Source: Adiantum capillus-veneris (lineage: Eukaryota; Streptophyta; Polypodiopsida; Polypodiales; Pteridaceae). Taken from it: DNA of 64,000 nucleotides. Below the pieces are notes generated by a model. It searched no databases. It saw nothing but the letters and a program-made list of their open reading frames with translations, and was not told where the DNA came from. The DNA is taken from NCBI GenBank assembly GCA_014529385.2, contig CM043971.1, positions 90,161,840 to 90,225,839 on the forward strand. The letters are read 5' to 3'. A program made the translations under genes and the position numbers. This document shows positions 22,640 to 32,642 of this stretch, in pieces (position 1 is the first letter of the stretch; each line of letters begins with the position of its first letter).

Positions 22640-24055
22640 AGACATCCTACGCGTAGGATGTGTATATGCTCAGAATTTAACAAAATTTGGTCCAGAGACT
22701 CCCCTTAAGTCCAACAACACAATGGTATGCTCAGAATTTCATTTGGATGTCAAAAGTGGCCTTGAGACATCCTACACGTAGGATGTCTTTTTGCTCATAA
22801 TGACTTGAAATTTTCACCCCAGCTTCTCCTTGATGTGCTGATCACAGTGGTGTGCTCATAAGTTGGTTTGGAATCCTAAATCAAGCTGGAGACATCCTAC
22901 ACGTAGGATGTCTAACTGCTCAGATTTTGTCCAAACTTGCACTGTAGCTTCCCCTTGATGTGCTTAACTCACATCTATTTTTACTTTTTGATTCTGACAC
23001 CTATAGGTGGGTCAAATGATCAAGAATCTGTTCCGAAAGCCTAATGTTTATTCTAATGAATTCCTAAGTCAAATGAACTCCAAATTGGACCAAATTTGCC
23101 TAGGAGGCTTATCTAAGGCTATATGACAGCATGGTATGGTCTCAGTAGAATTTTGGTTTCAGAATTATGCAGTAGACATCCTACGCGTAGGATGTCTTTT
23201 TGCTCAGAATGAACCTAAACTGGAACCACAGACTCTCCTTAAGGTGCTGATCACAGTGGTATGCTCAGAATTTATTTTAGAGTCCAAAATCACACAGAAG
23301 ACATCCTACGCGTAGCATGTGGTTTTGGCCTGTTTGACCCCAGACTTGTCCCACAGCTTCCCCTTGATGTCAGCAACCCAGTGGTATGCTCAGATTTTGG
23401 TTTGGATTTCAAAAGACCCAAATTTTAGCTGTTCTTGCCTTTTTCAGTCAAAAGTGTTAAAGTCCGCTTTGAACCCAATTTTCTTACCCAAATGAACTGA
23501 AAAATCCCACATTCACTCAAAACATCATGTATAACATGCCCATGAAGTCATCCTATGGTTTGGTCTCAAAAATTATGCCTTGGGCACAATTTGGATAGGA
23601 TGTCTGGTAATTCTCGTCTTTTGGCTTTGATCTGTCAAAATTTGGTCAAATTTCCACTTTCCAGGTGAAAATAGGGTAAAACCTACCTTCTGAACACCTT
23701 GGTGCAGTCAGAATTTCAAAATTTCCACCAGATCACCCTGTAGACATCCTACGCGTAGGATGTCTACTGCTGATTTTTTGAGACTAAATTGTCCCTTATG
23801 CTTCCTCTTGCTCTCAGCAAGTGCAAGTATGCTTTACAATTGCAAAAACATGCAAAAATCACTCAATTTAAGCCTTTTCTGAAATTTTACGTTCTCTGAC
23901 TCCGCCTTTTGGCTTTTGGTCAACAAAAATAGGGAAAAACACCCAAGTCAATATGTTACTAGGGTAAAACCTACCCTCTGAACCCACTGGTGCAGTCAGA
24001 ATTTTCAAATTTGGTCTCCAGAACCCCCTTGAGACATCCTAAGCGTAGGATGTCT
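22640..24055. repeat. Array of seven 24-bp palindromes in the leader
   Basis: Seven copies of AGACATCCTACG followed by its reverse complement, at 22640-22663, 22765-22788, 22890-22913, 23174-23197, 23299-23322, 23742-23765 and 24032-24055. Copies 4 and 6 are perfect; the others have one to three mismatches, mostly at the centre or the last bases. Start-to-start distances are 125, 125, 284, 125, 443 and 290. The sequence between copies is itself a diverged tandem repeat containing 'TATGCTCAGAATTT' and 'CTTGATGTGCTGATCACAG'. The array lies between the primer site and the Gag core. Confidence 0.95.
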
Positions 24056-24580
24056 ATGTTTATAGAATTGCAGGTTTTCTTCACAGAACCCTTGCAAATG
24101 CTCTTTTACATGCACAGCATCAGTCAATCATACAAAAATATCCACAAAAGCTTGTTTTAATGCATTTTTACCCTCAAAAGCACACTTTTCCGTGATTTCA
24201 AATACAATCAAGCACTTTAGAAAATAATTCAGTGATGAATAGCTCTAGATCAGAATCAGATCACTTACCTAAAGCTACTCCTACAAATTATATGGGGTTT
24301 TGCATCTATGAGTAGAAAAACGCTTCACTGCCACACACTGACTAGTAAACGCTTTTATCACCTCACAAATCACTCGACCACCAACAACTACTCTAATCCA
24401 CAGATCCTAACTAAACCTATCTAGTCGCAGACCCTCGGCAAGACACACGCTTCCTGGCTATCCACTTGATCGCGGAATATCCTCTTCCGGATCCACTTAA
24501 GAAAAATGCTTTCTTTAGCCGAAACTAAATCAAGCAACCATCACACGAGTGTTAGTAGGAAACCTACTTAGGTCCTTGTG
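24056..24580 (-). other. 5' leader of the Gypsy element
   Basis: About 525 bp between the primer site and the first palindrome; no open frame worth calling. It is the expected place for RNA packaging signals. Confidence 0.6.
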
Positions 24581-24598
24581 TCCCCGGCAGCGGCGCCA
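24581..24598 (-). other. Primer-binding site, tRNA-Asp type
   Basis: TGGCGCCGCTGCCGGGGA on the minus strand, one base from the LTR. This is the near-exact form used by many plant Gypsy elements and complementary to the 3' end of tRNA-Asp. Confidence 0.92.
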
Positions 24599-24599
24599 A

Positions 24600-25550
24600 T
24601 GTTGGACGGGGAGCGACTCACACACCCATGAAGTGCATGCAAACACTACCTAGATCAACATAATGTCAATCGAGGACACAGATGACACGATAGGCACACG
24701 GAGGAAATCTCTTAAGCTTGTCAGGCTGAGACCATCCTACACATACAACACTTTGGAAGGACAACTAAACCACAATCAAGAACCTCACTGCTCTCAACTA
24801 CACCACCTAGCCACATACACACATACGAAAGGTAACTCACCTAATCATGCCAGATTCATACGAAACTTAAGGAACACCATCCCCTCACTAGGATACACCT
24901 GTCCCTAAGCTTCTACACTCAAAACACTCACTCTAAACCCATCTGCGAAAAACGCGGAGGATGACAGAGCCGAATTTTGAAAGTGCCCGAAACTAAAATT
25001 TATGAGTACCTATGCGTAGCTTATGTCGCCACGATTCTATAGACTACTAGCACGCAGAAAATAGACATCGATTGATACACTTACGGCCACAAATAGCTCG
25101 TAGATGCGTCGGCATGTGCACTTCGTCTCGCGTGAAATGCTTGGCGTTGTCGCGTAGCTCTCCTCGAGCCTACAACAATGGTGCAGTCGGATCTCCAATG
25201 CGTTGAGCGAGCCGGGCGTAGCGAGAGGATGAAGCTCACGCTCACTCTCTTTCTCTCTCACACACAGTAGACGGCAACGCTAAGTTTTGATTATGATAAA
25301 AGTCCTCTTTAAAAAATGACCTAGGTACCTTATATACTAAGGCTACCTTAGGTTTAACGGGGTTGAAAGGGTCAAATGGCTTTGTATTTACAATCTGGAA
25401 GTGCCATTGCACCCTGGCTTCTGAAACTAGAATAACTACTCATTACAAATGACGTTTATAGCCATAATCCGCAGCATTTCGTAACTCGCAAAAGATAAGA
25501 CTTTGGTACGAAACTTGAGTTATGTTGTGTTGTTGACCCTGCGGTCAACA
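24600..25550 (-). repeat. 5' LTR of the 10-kb Gypsy element
   Basis: 951 bp, colinear with 15508-16465. TATA box on the minus strand at 25330-25338. The outer end is TGTTGACCGCAGG; the inner end CAACA abuts the primer site. Confidence 0.93.
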
Positions 25551-25671
25551 ATGGTGCATACAATTGGCCGTTCTCTCGAGCGAGGAGCTCCTTGCTTCCC
25601 CACTCTATGTGGTCCATAGACCATAACTCCGGACATGCCAAAGTGGGTTTTGAAGAAATCTTCAATAAAAG
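25551..25671 (-). pseudogene. LINE ORF1, middle piece
   Basis: Lies between the Gypsy element and the MITE. In the frame that joins with both neighbours it reads 'FFKTHFGMSGVMVYGPHRVG' and 'KQGAPRSRERPIVC'. This pattern (a hydrophobic helix, then HRxG, then RxRPI) resembles the C-terminal nucleic-acid-binding part of L1 ORF1 proteins. Confidence 0.6.
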
Positions 25672-25917
25672 CCCAGGGAGGTCACCTAAGAAAAATGTAC
25701 CCTATCACGTGAGTTCAACAGAAGGGTATTTAAAGTTCTTGAAACTTACAGAAATATAGATACAGAAGGACGTTATTTTTTCAAATTTGAAAAAAACTTA
25801 CAGATTTTAAAAGAAAAGGGTCCATTATATTCCTAATGAAATTCACAGATAAGGGGTTTTACAAACATGTCTTGAATGCACGTGATATGGTAGTTTTACA
25901 CATAGTGAACCCCTCGA
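25672..25917. mobile_element. Mutator-type MITE, copy 1
   Basis: 246 bp flanked by 9-bp repeats CAATAAAAG (25663-25671) and GAATAAAAG (25918-25926), 8 of 9 matching. Ends are inverted: CCCAGGGAGGTCACC on the left against TCGAGGGGTTCACT read from the right, with a second shared block around TATCACGTG. Very similar to 51621-51865. No coding capacity. The 9-bp duplication is typical of Mutator transposases. Confidence 0.8.
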
Positions 25918-25926
25918 GAATAAAAG

Positions 25927-26611
25927 TGGCAAGAGAAGGAGGTGTCTCTAACTTCTCTTTGGGGATTCGGTGAGTAACAATGTCCTTGGAACGTCGCTCC
26001 CGTTCCTTCAACTCCTCCACATCCACATTCTTAACATTCTTTGTTTGAACCATATCTTGCATGAGTGAGGAATTAGAAACCACATTCCTACCACATACAC
26101 CAACCCAAAACTTGTTTGTGCATATATTTTTCATGTCGCATACATCCTAGCTCATGGTGTCAAATTTCTCTTGTTTCAATACATGGTCATGCTCTACTTT
26201 GCTCATCCCCTCCTTTAAAGCATTCAAGTCCACAAGAGAGCATTTACATTCCTTGAATTCCTCTTCAGGTTGCATCAAACATGTTGTTTGCATCTCAAGT
26301 GTCCTCTTGAGATTCTCCTTCTCAACCACAAGTACCCTTAGTGTGCCATTCTCCATTGCAATTGCTTGTAAGTCTTCACCTTGATTGTTTTTTTGTCTCT
26401 TGCAATGATACCAAGTACTCCATAATCATGGTTTCCGATGTTGTTGGTTGGGTGGTTGTGTCGCTAACATTGCTATCTCCACACTTAAGAGATTTTGGAT
26501 CATTTTCCACAATGATTGTGGACATTGTTGAAGAGGAAGAACCCTTGCGAGTGCCGGCATACATTGTATGTAAAATAAGAGATGAGAGTCAATTCTCCTA
26601 AACCTGCTCAC
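25927..26611 (-). pseudogene. LINE ORF1, N-terminal coiled-coil piece
   Basis: Starts near 26564 with a Ser/Thr-rich head (MYAGTRKGSSSSTMSTI). A one-base shift in an A7 run at about 26391 leads into a heptad-rich, charged stretch: 'VEKENLKRTLEMQTTCLM', 'EEFKECKCSLVDLNALKEGM', 'VDVEELKERERRSKDIV'. One stop lies at 26147. It continues across the MITE into 25551-25671 in frame. Coiled coil followed by an RNA-binding C-terminus is the layout of animal-type L1 ORF1, unlike the DUF4283/zinc-knuckle ORF1 seen in the other LINEs here. Confidence 0.6.
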
Positions 26612-26675
26612 TTCGGAAATGCTGCTACAAAAACGTCTTCCATAACTTTGAAATTTTTTGTCTTTACATCAATGC

Positions 26676-26778
<103 letters not shown>

Positions 26779-27030
26779 AACATGCAAAGGAAGTCTTACA
26801 CACCTAATGGATGGCTCCCTAGTAGTTCCAAGTCACCAAGTTTGGTTTGACTTTTGTTATTCTTTCTCACATAGATCCACACTATCATGAGTCATGTACT
26901 CCCTTGGCCACTCATCTACATTGAGATTACAGAGGACTTGGTGGCCCAAACTATGTTATAAGACCCCAATATCCAAAGAACACTCTCTATACTTGGAAAG
27001 TTTTTTAAATGATGTAAGTTATATCCATGT

Positions 27031-27152
<122 letters not shown>

Positions 27153-29348
27153 TGCAAAGAGAGGCATAGACATGGGGAGATAGGAGGAAAGAGCATGTCT
27201 AGCATGAACACCATATAAGGGTTTTTGAGTTGAGCACCACGGAAACCTCTCTTCAAAAATACACCTTCAACTTCTTTGAATATCGCCTATATCAACTAGG
27301 TGATCCCATCCTCGCTTCATGCATTGGATAGCGCACCTACATAGAAATTCTATTTGTTTGCAATGCATTCAAGAATGCATGTTCCGAAGGATTTTAAACC
27401 TACTTCCATAAAATCATGTTCCTAAGGATTTTAAACCTAATCCTCGTGATGGGGCAATCATGCATCAATTTATATCCTTGTCTGCTTCATTTCACCCTAT
27501 TTTTGCCTACAAGTTTGAAGGATAATGTTCATGGTAAAGAAAGTCCCTAGGTGCTAGAATCATAGGAAAGCCTCTCTAAACCATTGCATGCAATCGAAAT
27601 TGCCTTGTAGTCTCTTGAACTAACCCTTGAGAGGGTGAACCAGCTCCAACCAAAAGTTGTGAATACTCTCAGTCGATGGGATAGTGACTCTGACTCTCCA
27701 AAGGATGGCCACAAGCCACATTGGATGCCGAGAAGCCACTGTGTACTAGCTAGCTCCCAAGTGTTGTAGCTCTGTGTGCGACTAGCCACTAGAACATAGT
27801 AGCTCTCATTGGCTATCTGCAGTCTCACAACCTCTCCCAAAAACTTGATAAGAACTCAGCTACAAGACCCTCCTCCTACTAATGAAGTGTTGCAATAGGA
27901 CGAGCCTCTCTTTGTGCTACCAATATGTGGTGCCCCAATCAAACTGTGTACTAGAAAAAGGGGATCACAAGGTGATCGGATGAAGATTAGGGATCTCTCC
28001 AGAACCACCCTTTAGGGTCCCACTGTACTTGTGCTAGAAAATAGCTCTCCCAAGCCCAAAGCTACCATTGGCCTTTCTCAAGGTCTTCTTGGTCAGGATC
28101 TATGACACAAGTCCTCCCACAAATTCCGACAACTCATATCCTTTGAAAGCATTACTCTACAGCCTCTACTGAGACTTTGTGAAGGCAACCCTCTCCGTGA
28201 ACCTCAAAGAACATGTGGGTTATGGACTTCGAGCAAGCATGAATTGCAATGGGGACCTCCAATTGTGTAAAGGTGTCTATCCATCTGGGAGTTGCTGCTA
28301 CCTCTAGGGTGTGAGCCAATCAGTTGGTAAAGTATCCATACTGTCCTGATGCATGCTTTGCACCCCCCTCATTCCGTATAATAACTAGATTCTCTAACTC
28401 TCCTATAAAAAAAAATGAAAACTGAAGCCAATCACCAAGAGTGCAGACCGGACTCTCTGCCATGGGACCCCAAGAAACATGATGCATACTACCAACCAGG
28501 TGGACTCTTACAGTGTTAACCATGGGGTTATAAACAAGGAGCTACCTCAAGCGTTCCTCTGTGCAAGTGGGCTGATGTTTCTCTTGGCCACTCCTCAATT
28601 TGACGCAAGACCTAAGAAGGCTCATGGCAAATGGATCCTCCGGTCTCCTGCTCAAGTTGTCTCTACGCATCTCTATAAAAATACACCTGATGGAAGGGCT
28701 CCAAGGGCCTCCTACATGAGGGACTCAAGCTCAAAGCCAATGAAGAAAAAACTCCTTCCAAGGATCCTCCCCTAGAAGCAGTCCTCAGACCAAAAACTTC
28801 CCAAGAAGGAGGGCTTTTCTTTGTTGTATTGGGTCAATGATCCCCATCCCCCCCTTGAGAACATGGTAAGGTGATGATTTACCATGCCAATTTGGCTTGA
28901 AAAGTTTGCGTGTTGCACCTTGACCACAAAAAAATTAATGATCAATCTCTCTAGCTGGATGATACATGAGCTCATGAAGATCTAGCAAGAGGTGATGTAC
29001 CACATAGTAGCCAACAACACCTGGTTGGCCACTACAACTTTGCCTGCCAAAGAGAGCCGCGTCAAACTCCAGTGAAGCAATTTCCTCCTAATGGAAAGGA
29101 GGGGGGGAGTAGTTTGCTGCTCAAGGGACATATTCAAGCCAACCTAACAGCCCGGATAGTTTACTAAATTCCCTAGCGAAATCCACCTGAAGCCCTCATG
29201 TAGAAACCAAATAGGCATAGGAGCACTACCAACCCAAAAAGACAATGTATTCCTCCAGTTGATCAATGCTCCTAATGCACAACAAAAAACCACAAGAGCT
29301 TGCTCATGCCTATGTAGATTTGCCTCCTCACCCTCCAAGTACAATCTC

Positions 29349-29592
29349 TTGAGGGGTGCACTATGTAATCATGTTAATGTATAAAGTGAGTTCAAAAGGA
29401 GGGGTTTTAAAATGCAAAAGTTCTAGGAAATTTAACAGAGATACATTAAAATAAGGGGTTTTTATATTTAATTTTGGAAAATTTCCTAAAATAAGGGGTT
29501 ATTTTATTCATTCAGACATGTTAAAAGAGGGGTTATTTTAATAACCCACAAACGCACTTTATATAGGGGGGTATTGAATGGCGAACCCCTTG
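29349..29592. mobile_element. Mutator-type MITE, copy 2 (diverged)
   Basis: The left end TTGAGGGGTGCACTATGTAA and the right end, which reads CAAGGGGTTCGCC inverted, are flanked by AGTACAATCTC on both sides (29338-29348 and 29593-29603). The interior shares 'GTGAGTTCAA' and the AAATAAGGGGTT phrases with the other copies. Diverged but of the same family. Confidence 0.55.
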
Positions 29593-29600
29593 AGTACAAT

Positions 29601-29602
29601 CT

Positions 29603-29648
<46 letters not shown>

Positions 29649-29879
29649 CACTGCTGTAAAAGATGCATATTCTATGAATTCAACATTAGGGATAGTTTTT
29701 TTCATGTATTCTCACATTTTCACATACAAAAGGGCGTGGAAAAATGGTCTTGAAATTTTTTTTAGAGATTGAATAGGAAAAGTCTCCTTTTTATTGGTGA
29801 TAAATTCACAGCTAAGGGTTTTCATGAATAGTCTATGAATGCACATGAGATATATGTTTTACATATAGTGACCCTCGGA
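29601..29879. mobile_element. Mutator-type MITE, copy 3, with G44 run
   Basis: Flanked by GAGTACAAT (29592-29600) and GAGTACAAG (29880-29888), 8 of 9 matching. Ends: CTCGGG...GTCACT against CTCCGAGGGTCACT. Forty-four G residues (29604-29647) expand the left terminal G-run. The left duplication overlaps the right duplication of copy 2, so one MITE landed on the edge of the other. Confidence 0.7.
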
Positions 29880-30063
29880 GAGTACAAGGTTGAGGCGTCA
29901 GCAAACTCAACATCAAGTAGCTCGTCTCCTCTAAAAGGGAGCTCTAAATCATGCAAGTTGACATGTGAAGTCAAAAATCCTCTCATTGCCTCAACATAAA
30001 ACAGAAAGAGGAAGGGGGCTAGAGGAAAACCCTAGCTGACCAAAAACATGACCATGAAGCGTT

Positions 30064-30966
30064 TGTTAACTGAGTCGATGTCAGTTAACAGGAGCTGCTA
30101 AAGATCGAAGACGTACGGATGCACATCGAAGATGAACATGAAGAAGCAGTAAAGATTGGAGTTACACATTTTCCACATTTTCCAAAATGGTCATGTATTG
30201 TATATTCCCGATTTAGTTCAAGCCATTGTAATATTTCAATGTGTTACGGGCTCAATGAGAGTTACAAGCTGTAAAGAATACGTAAGTTAGTGTGGCTAGG
30301 TAGTAGATTCAGTAAGTGGTGGAGCCCTAAAGGCCTTGGGCACCTAGACATTGCATATTCTTACCCTAGGTATATAAGGTAGTGTGTACAAGAAATTAGG
30401 GTTCTCAAGCTCATTTTTTGAGAGCACTCTTTGGTGAGAGCTCTTGAGGTGTGTGGCTATGGAGTCCTTGAGATTCTCCTTGCTCATGTGACTTGATTAA
30501 CACTAATCAATGCTTAATTCTCTTTCACTATTCCTCTCTCATGCTTCTTATGATTGCTAATGATGCTTTGATTAGCTATATTGTAACTAATTAGTGGTTA
30601 ATCCCTCTCTAATCTTGTGTGATTTTTCTCTTTTGCTTGTGCGTGCATGTAGGTTTGATTGTAGTGTGGTGCTTGATAGATCTATGTGTGTGTGATTGCA
30701 ATTAGTGTATTGCATGATAGGATTAGTGTTGTGTGCGTCTTGCATTCATTAGTGTGTGTGATTGGGTTGATTGGAGGTGAATGGAAGTGGATGTGGAGAT
30801 TGCCTATCATTGTGGCTTAGATCCTCCATAAGCCAAGAAGCACATCTCATAGAGTCACCATTCGTGTTGCCATGGTTAGCTCACTAATCATGTGAGTGTA
30901 TCCATGCCCTCGCCGGGTAGCTTATCCCTCCGGATTGATAATTTTGTTGGTCATTGGCCCCCAACA
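30064..30966 (+). mobile_element. Solo LTR in the LINE reverse transcriptase
   Basis: 903 bp, TGTTAACTGA...CCCCCAACA, with a terminal inverted phrase CTGAGTCGATGTCAG right inside the left end and a TATATAAGG box near 30371 (plus). LINE sequence on both sides joins well ('GGIWE' to 'RFMVMFL' to 'GFPLAPF'). Flanking 5-mers GCGTT and ATGTT match at 3 of 5, as expected for an old duplication. No internal region: the product of LTR-LTR recombination. Confidence 0.7.
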
Positions 30967-31620
30967 ATGTTCCCATATTCCCCCTTTCCAAGAGCACCTG
31001 ACTGTGCACTTTACATAGGATGCTTCTTTTGATGCTTTGATCAAAGGTGTGTCAACTCTGTGCAGAAAGTCCCATTCAACTCTGTCATAATTCTCAAAAT
31101 CAAGGAGTATCACAAGATCCTCTCCCCGGAGATGTGCGAGGGCCAATGCATCCCAAAGGGTGAAAATGCTATCAAGGATACTATGCTCCCTACAAAATCT
31201 ATATAGGTCCATGTATAATGCTCTGAAGTAGTGGCTAAATCCTCAAGTTGAGAGCCTTTGCAATAATTTTGTAGGGTAAGTTGACAATGGTGATGTGTCA
31301 CCATTGTCAAATCTCATCCAAGGATCCTCCCTCCTTGGTAATATGGTAGATCATGGTGTCATGCATCTCTCTAGTGTGCAAGATTTAATGATGTGCACTA
31401 CAAATATCTGAACCAAGCAAGTCCCAATACTCCAAAAAGAATGTGGGAGTCAAACCATCCTCCTCTGGACAACTACCTTGGGGGAGCTCTCTGCGGTCCT
31501 CATGGAGCTCCTCTAATTGGAAAGGGAGCTCTAGTCTCTGACACATATCCTAAGAAAAAGGTTAGGTATATGTACCCAAACCTGCTCTCTACATGCATCC
31601 TGATGCTCTGACTGAGGATC
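30967..31620 (-). pseudogene. LINE ORF2, RT N-terminal part
   Basis: 'CREHSILDSIFTLWDALALA' and 'EDLVILLDFENYDRVEWDFL' (about 31040-31200) match the palm block of plant L1 reverse transcriptases (SILDN... and LDFEKAYDRV). One Lys-Ala pair is reduced to a single residue. Upstream 'ITIVNLPYKIIAKAL'-like sequence is split by a frameshift near 31240. Confidence 0.8.
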
Positions 31621-32049
31621 AACTAACAACAAATTGAGATAGAAACCAGTAGCAACTACATGCATATCCTCAGGCTCTAAGGAAGCTGACGCGGTATGTC
31701 TCCTCAACTAGATGGCACTATTGTGTGCATGGTGAGGCCCCACTATCTTGAACTCACTCCCTAGTAACTTTTTCACCCTCCTGGGTCCATTGATATGCCC
31801 ACCAATAGAAGGAAAACTCATGATGCCACTCCTCAATGCTAGTCAACTCTTATCAAGCCTGTTGCATGTGCTCCTCCAACCAAGGACTATCTGTGTGGTG
31901 TTCTTGCATCCTTCGCAAGGAAACAATGCATTGTCATAGATGCTTCTCCTCCTCTCTAGTTGCAACCTGTTGACTCCCAAAGAAAGAAACAAATAAACTT
32001 AGAGAGTCTAGAGGCCCACTCTACCGGTAGGAGTGTCCTGCATGTCCAA
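31621..32049 (-). pseudogene. LINE ORF2, linker between endonuclease and RT
   Basis: Degraded sequence between the two domains, matching the expected spacing of an L1 ORF2. It has no motif of its own. Confidence 0.45.
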
Positions 32050-32638
32050 ACTCTCTGTCCAAAGTGCCACCACCCGCTCTCTAAGATCTAGATCCAACAA
32101 GACCATCTTAGATGTATAACATCATACTTCCCCTCCTTTGTCTATCTGTCACAGTGAGAATCACTAGCACATGGTCAAAAACATTAGTCCTTGCAAGGAT
32201 GAAAAACAGATCTACTTATGTGATAGATGTGGTCTCTCGCATAGAAGAGATCTATCCAAGATACATTCATTCCTCCTACTCTATGATTAGAGCAAGAGAA
32301 AGACATGTTGTTCATGGTCTCCACAAATCTTGAATGCTACTAAGCATTAGAGACCCTTAAATTCATACATAGATGCTCCCAAGCTGCTAACTTAGTCCCA
32401 TGCATAGTAGCATTACCTCCAATCCTATCTGAGGGGTCCTCCAACATGTTGAAGTCTCCCCCACAACACCACTGCTCTGATTGCAGTAGAGACTCTACAA
32501 TATATGACCAAAACTCTACTCATGCATTTGCCACATTGGGCATATATGTTCAAGGTTCCCATGAAGAAACCTTGAACCTACATAGTAATCCATTGAGACC
32601 TGCCTAGCACAATAATACCTCTTCCCACAATGGCCTAT
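32050..32638 (-). pseudogene. LINE ORF2, endonuclease second half
   Basis: 'GRGIIVLGRSQWI' (about 32590-32630), 'FFMGTLNIYA' and the catalytic 'CCGGDFNMLEDPSDRIGG' (about 32410-32470), then 'FSCSNHRVGGMNVSWID' (about 32230-32300). It continues the endonuclease begun at 35206-35640; the two halves are separated by the 2.6-kb insertion. Confidence 0.8.
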
Positions 32639-32642
32639 TGTC

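Larger units (their letters stand above)
15508..25550 (-). mobile_element. Complete 10-kb non-autonomous Ty3/Gypsy element
   Basis: Two LTRs (15508-16465 and 24600-25550) bound an 8.1-kb body, in minus orientation, with a perfect 5-bp target duplication ATGGT at 15503-15507 and 25551-25555. The primer site is next to the right LTR and the polypurine tract next to the left one. The body encodes only Gag, zinc knuckles, protease and a Trp-Pro-Lys repeat domain. No reverse transcriptase, RNase H or integrase was found in any frame, so it must have depended on a partner element. The LTR copies differ by a few dozen substitutions and a 7-bp indel (roughly 96% identical), so the insertion is moderately old. 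It lies inside LINE ORF1. Confidence 0.92.
27541..30063 (-). pseudogene. LINE ORF2, RT core to C-terminus
   Basis: Continues the reverse transcriptase of the large minus-strand LINE. 'GFPLAPFLF' (about 30010-30040) matches the QGCPLSP block; the catalytic block is degenerate ('VEFADAS', about 29890, where FADD is expected). After the MITEs: 'LYLEGEEANLHRHEQALVVF' (29290-29350), 'RWISLGNLVNYPGC', 'LSIRRKLLHWSLTRLSLAGK', 'VVVANQVLLATMWYITSC' and 'RGGWGSLTQYNKEKPSFLGS' (28790-28860). The weakly coding tail reaches about 27540. Stops are frequent and one catalytic Asp is lost. Confidence 0.8.

Noticed and set aside
22640-24055. CRISPR-like array of palindromic repeats
   Set aside because: The repeats are inside the leader of a plant retrotransposon, the intervals are long and related to each other, and no cas gene is present.
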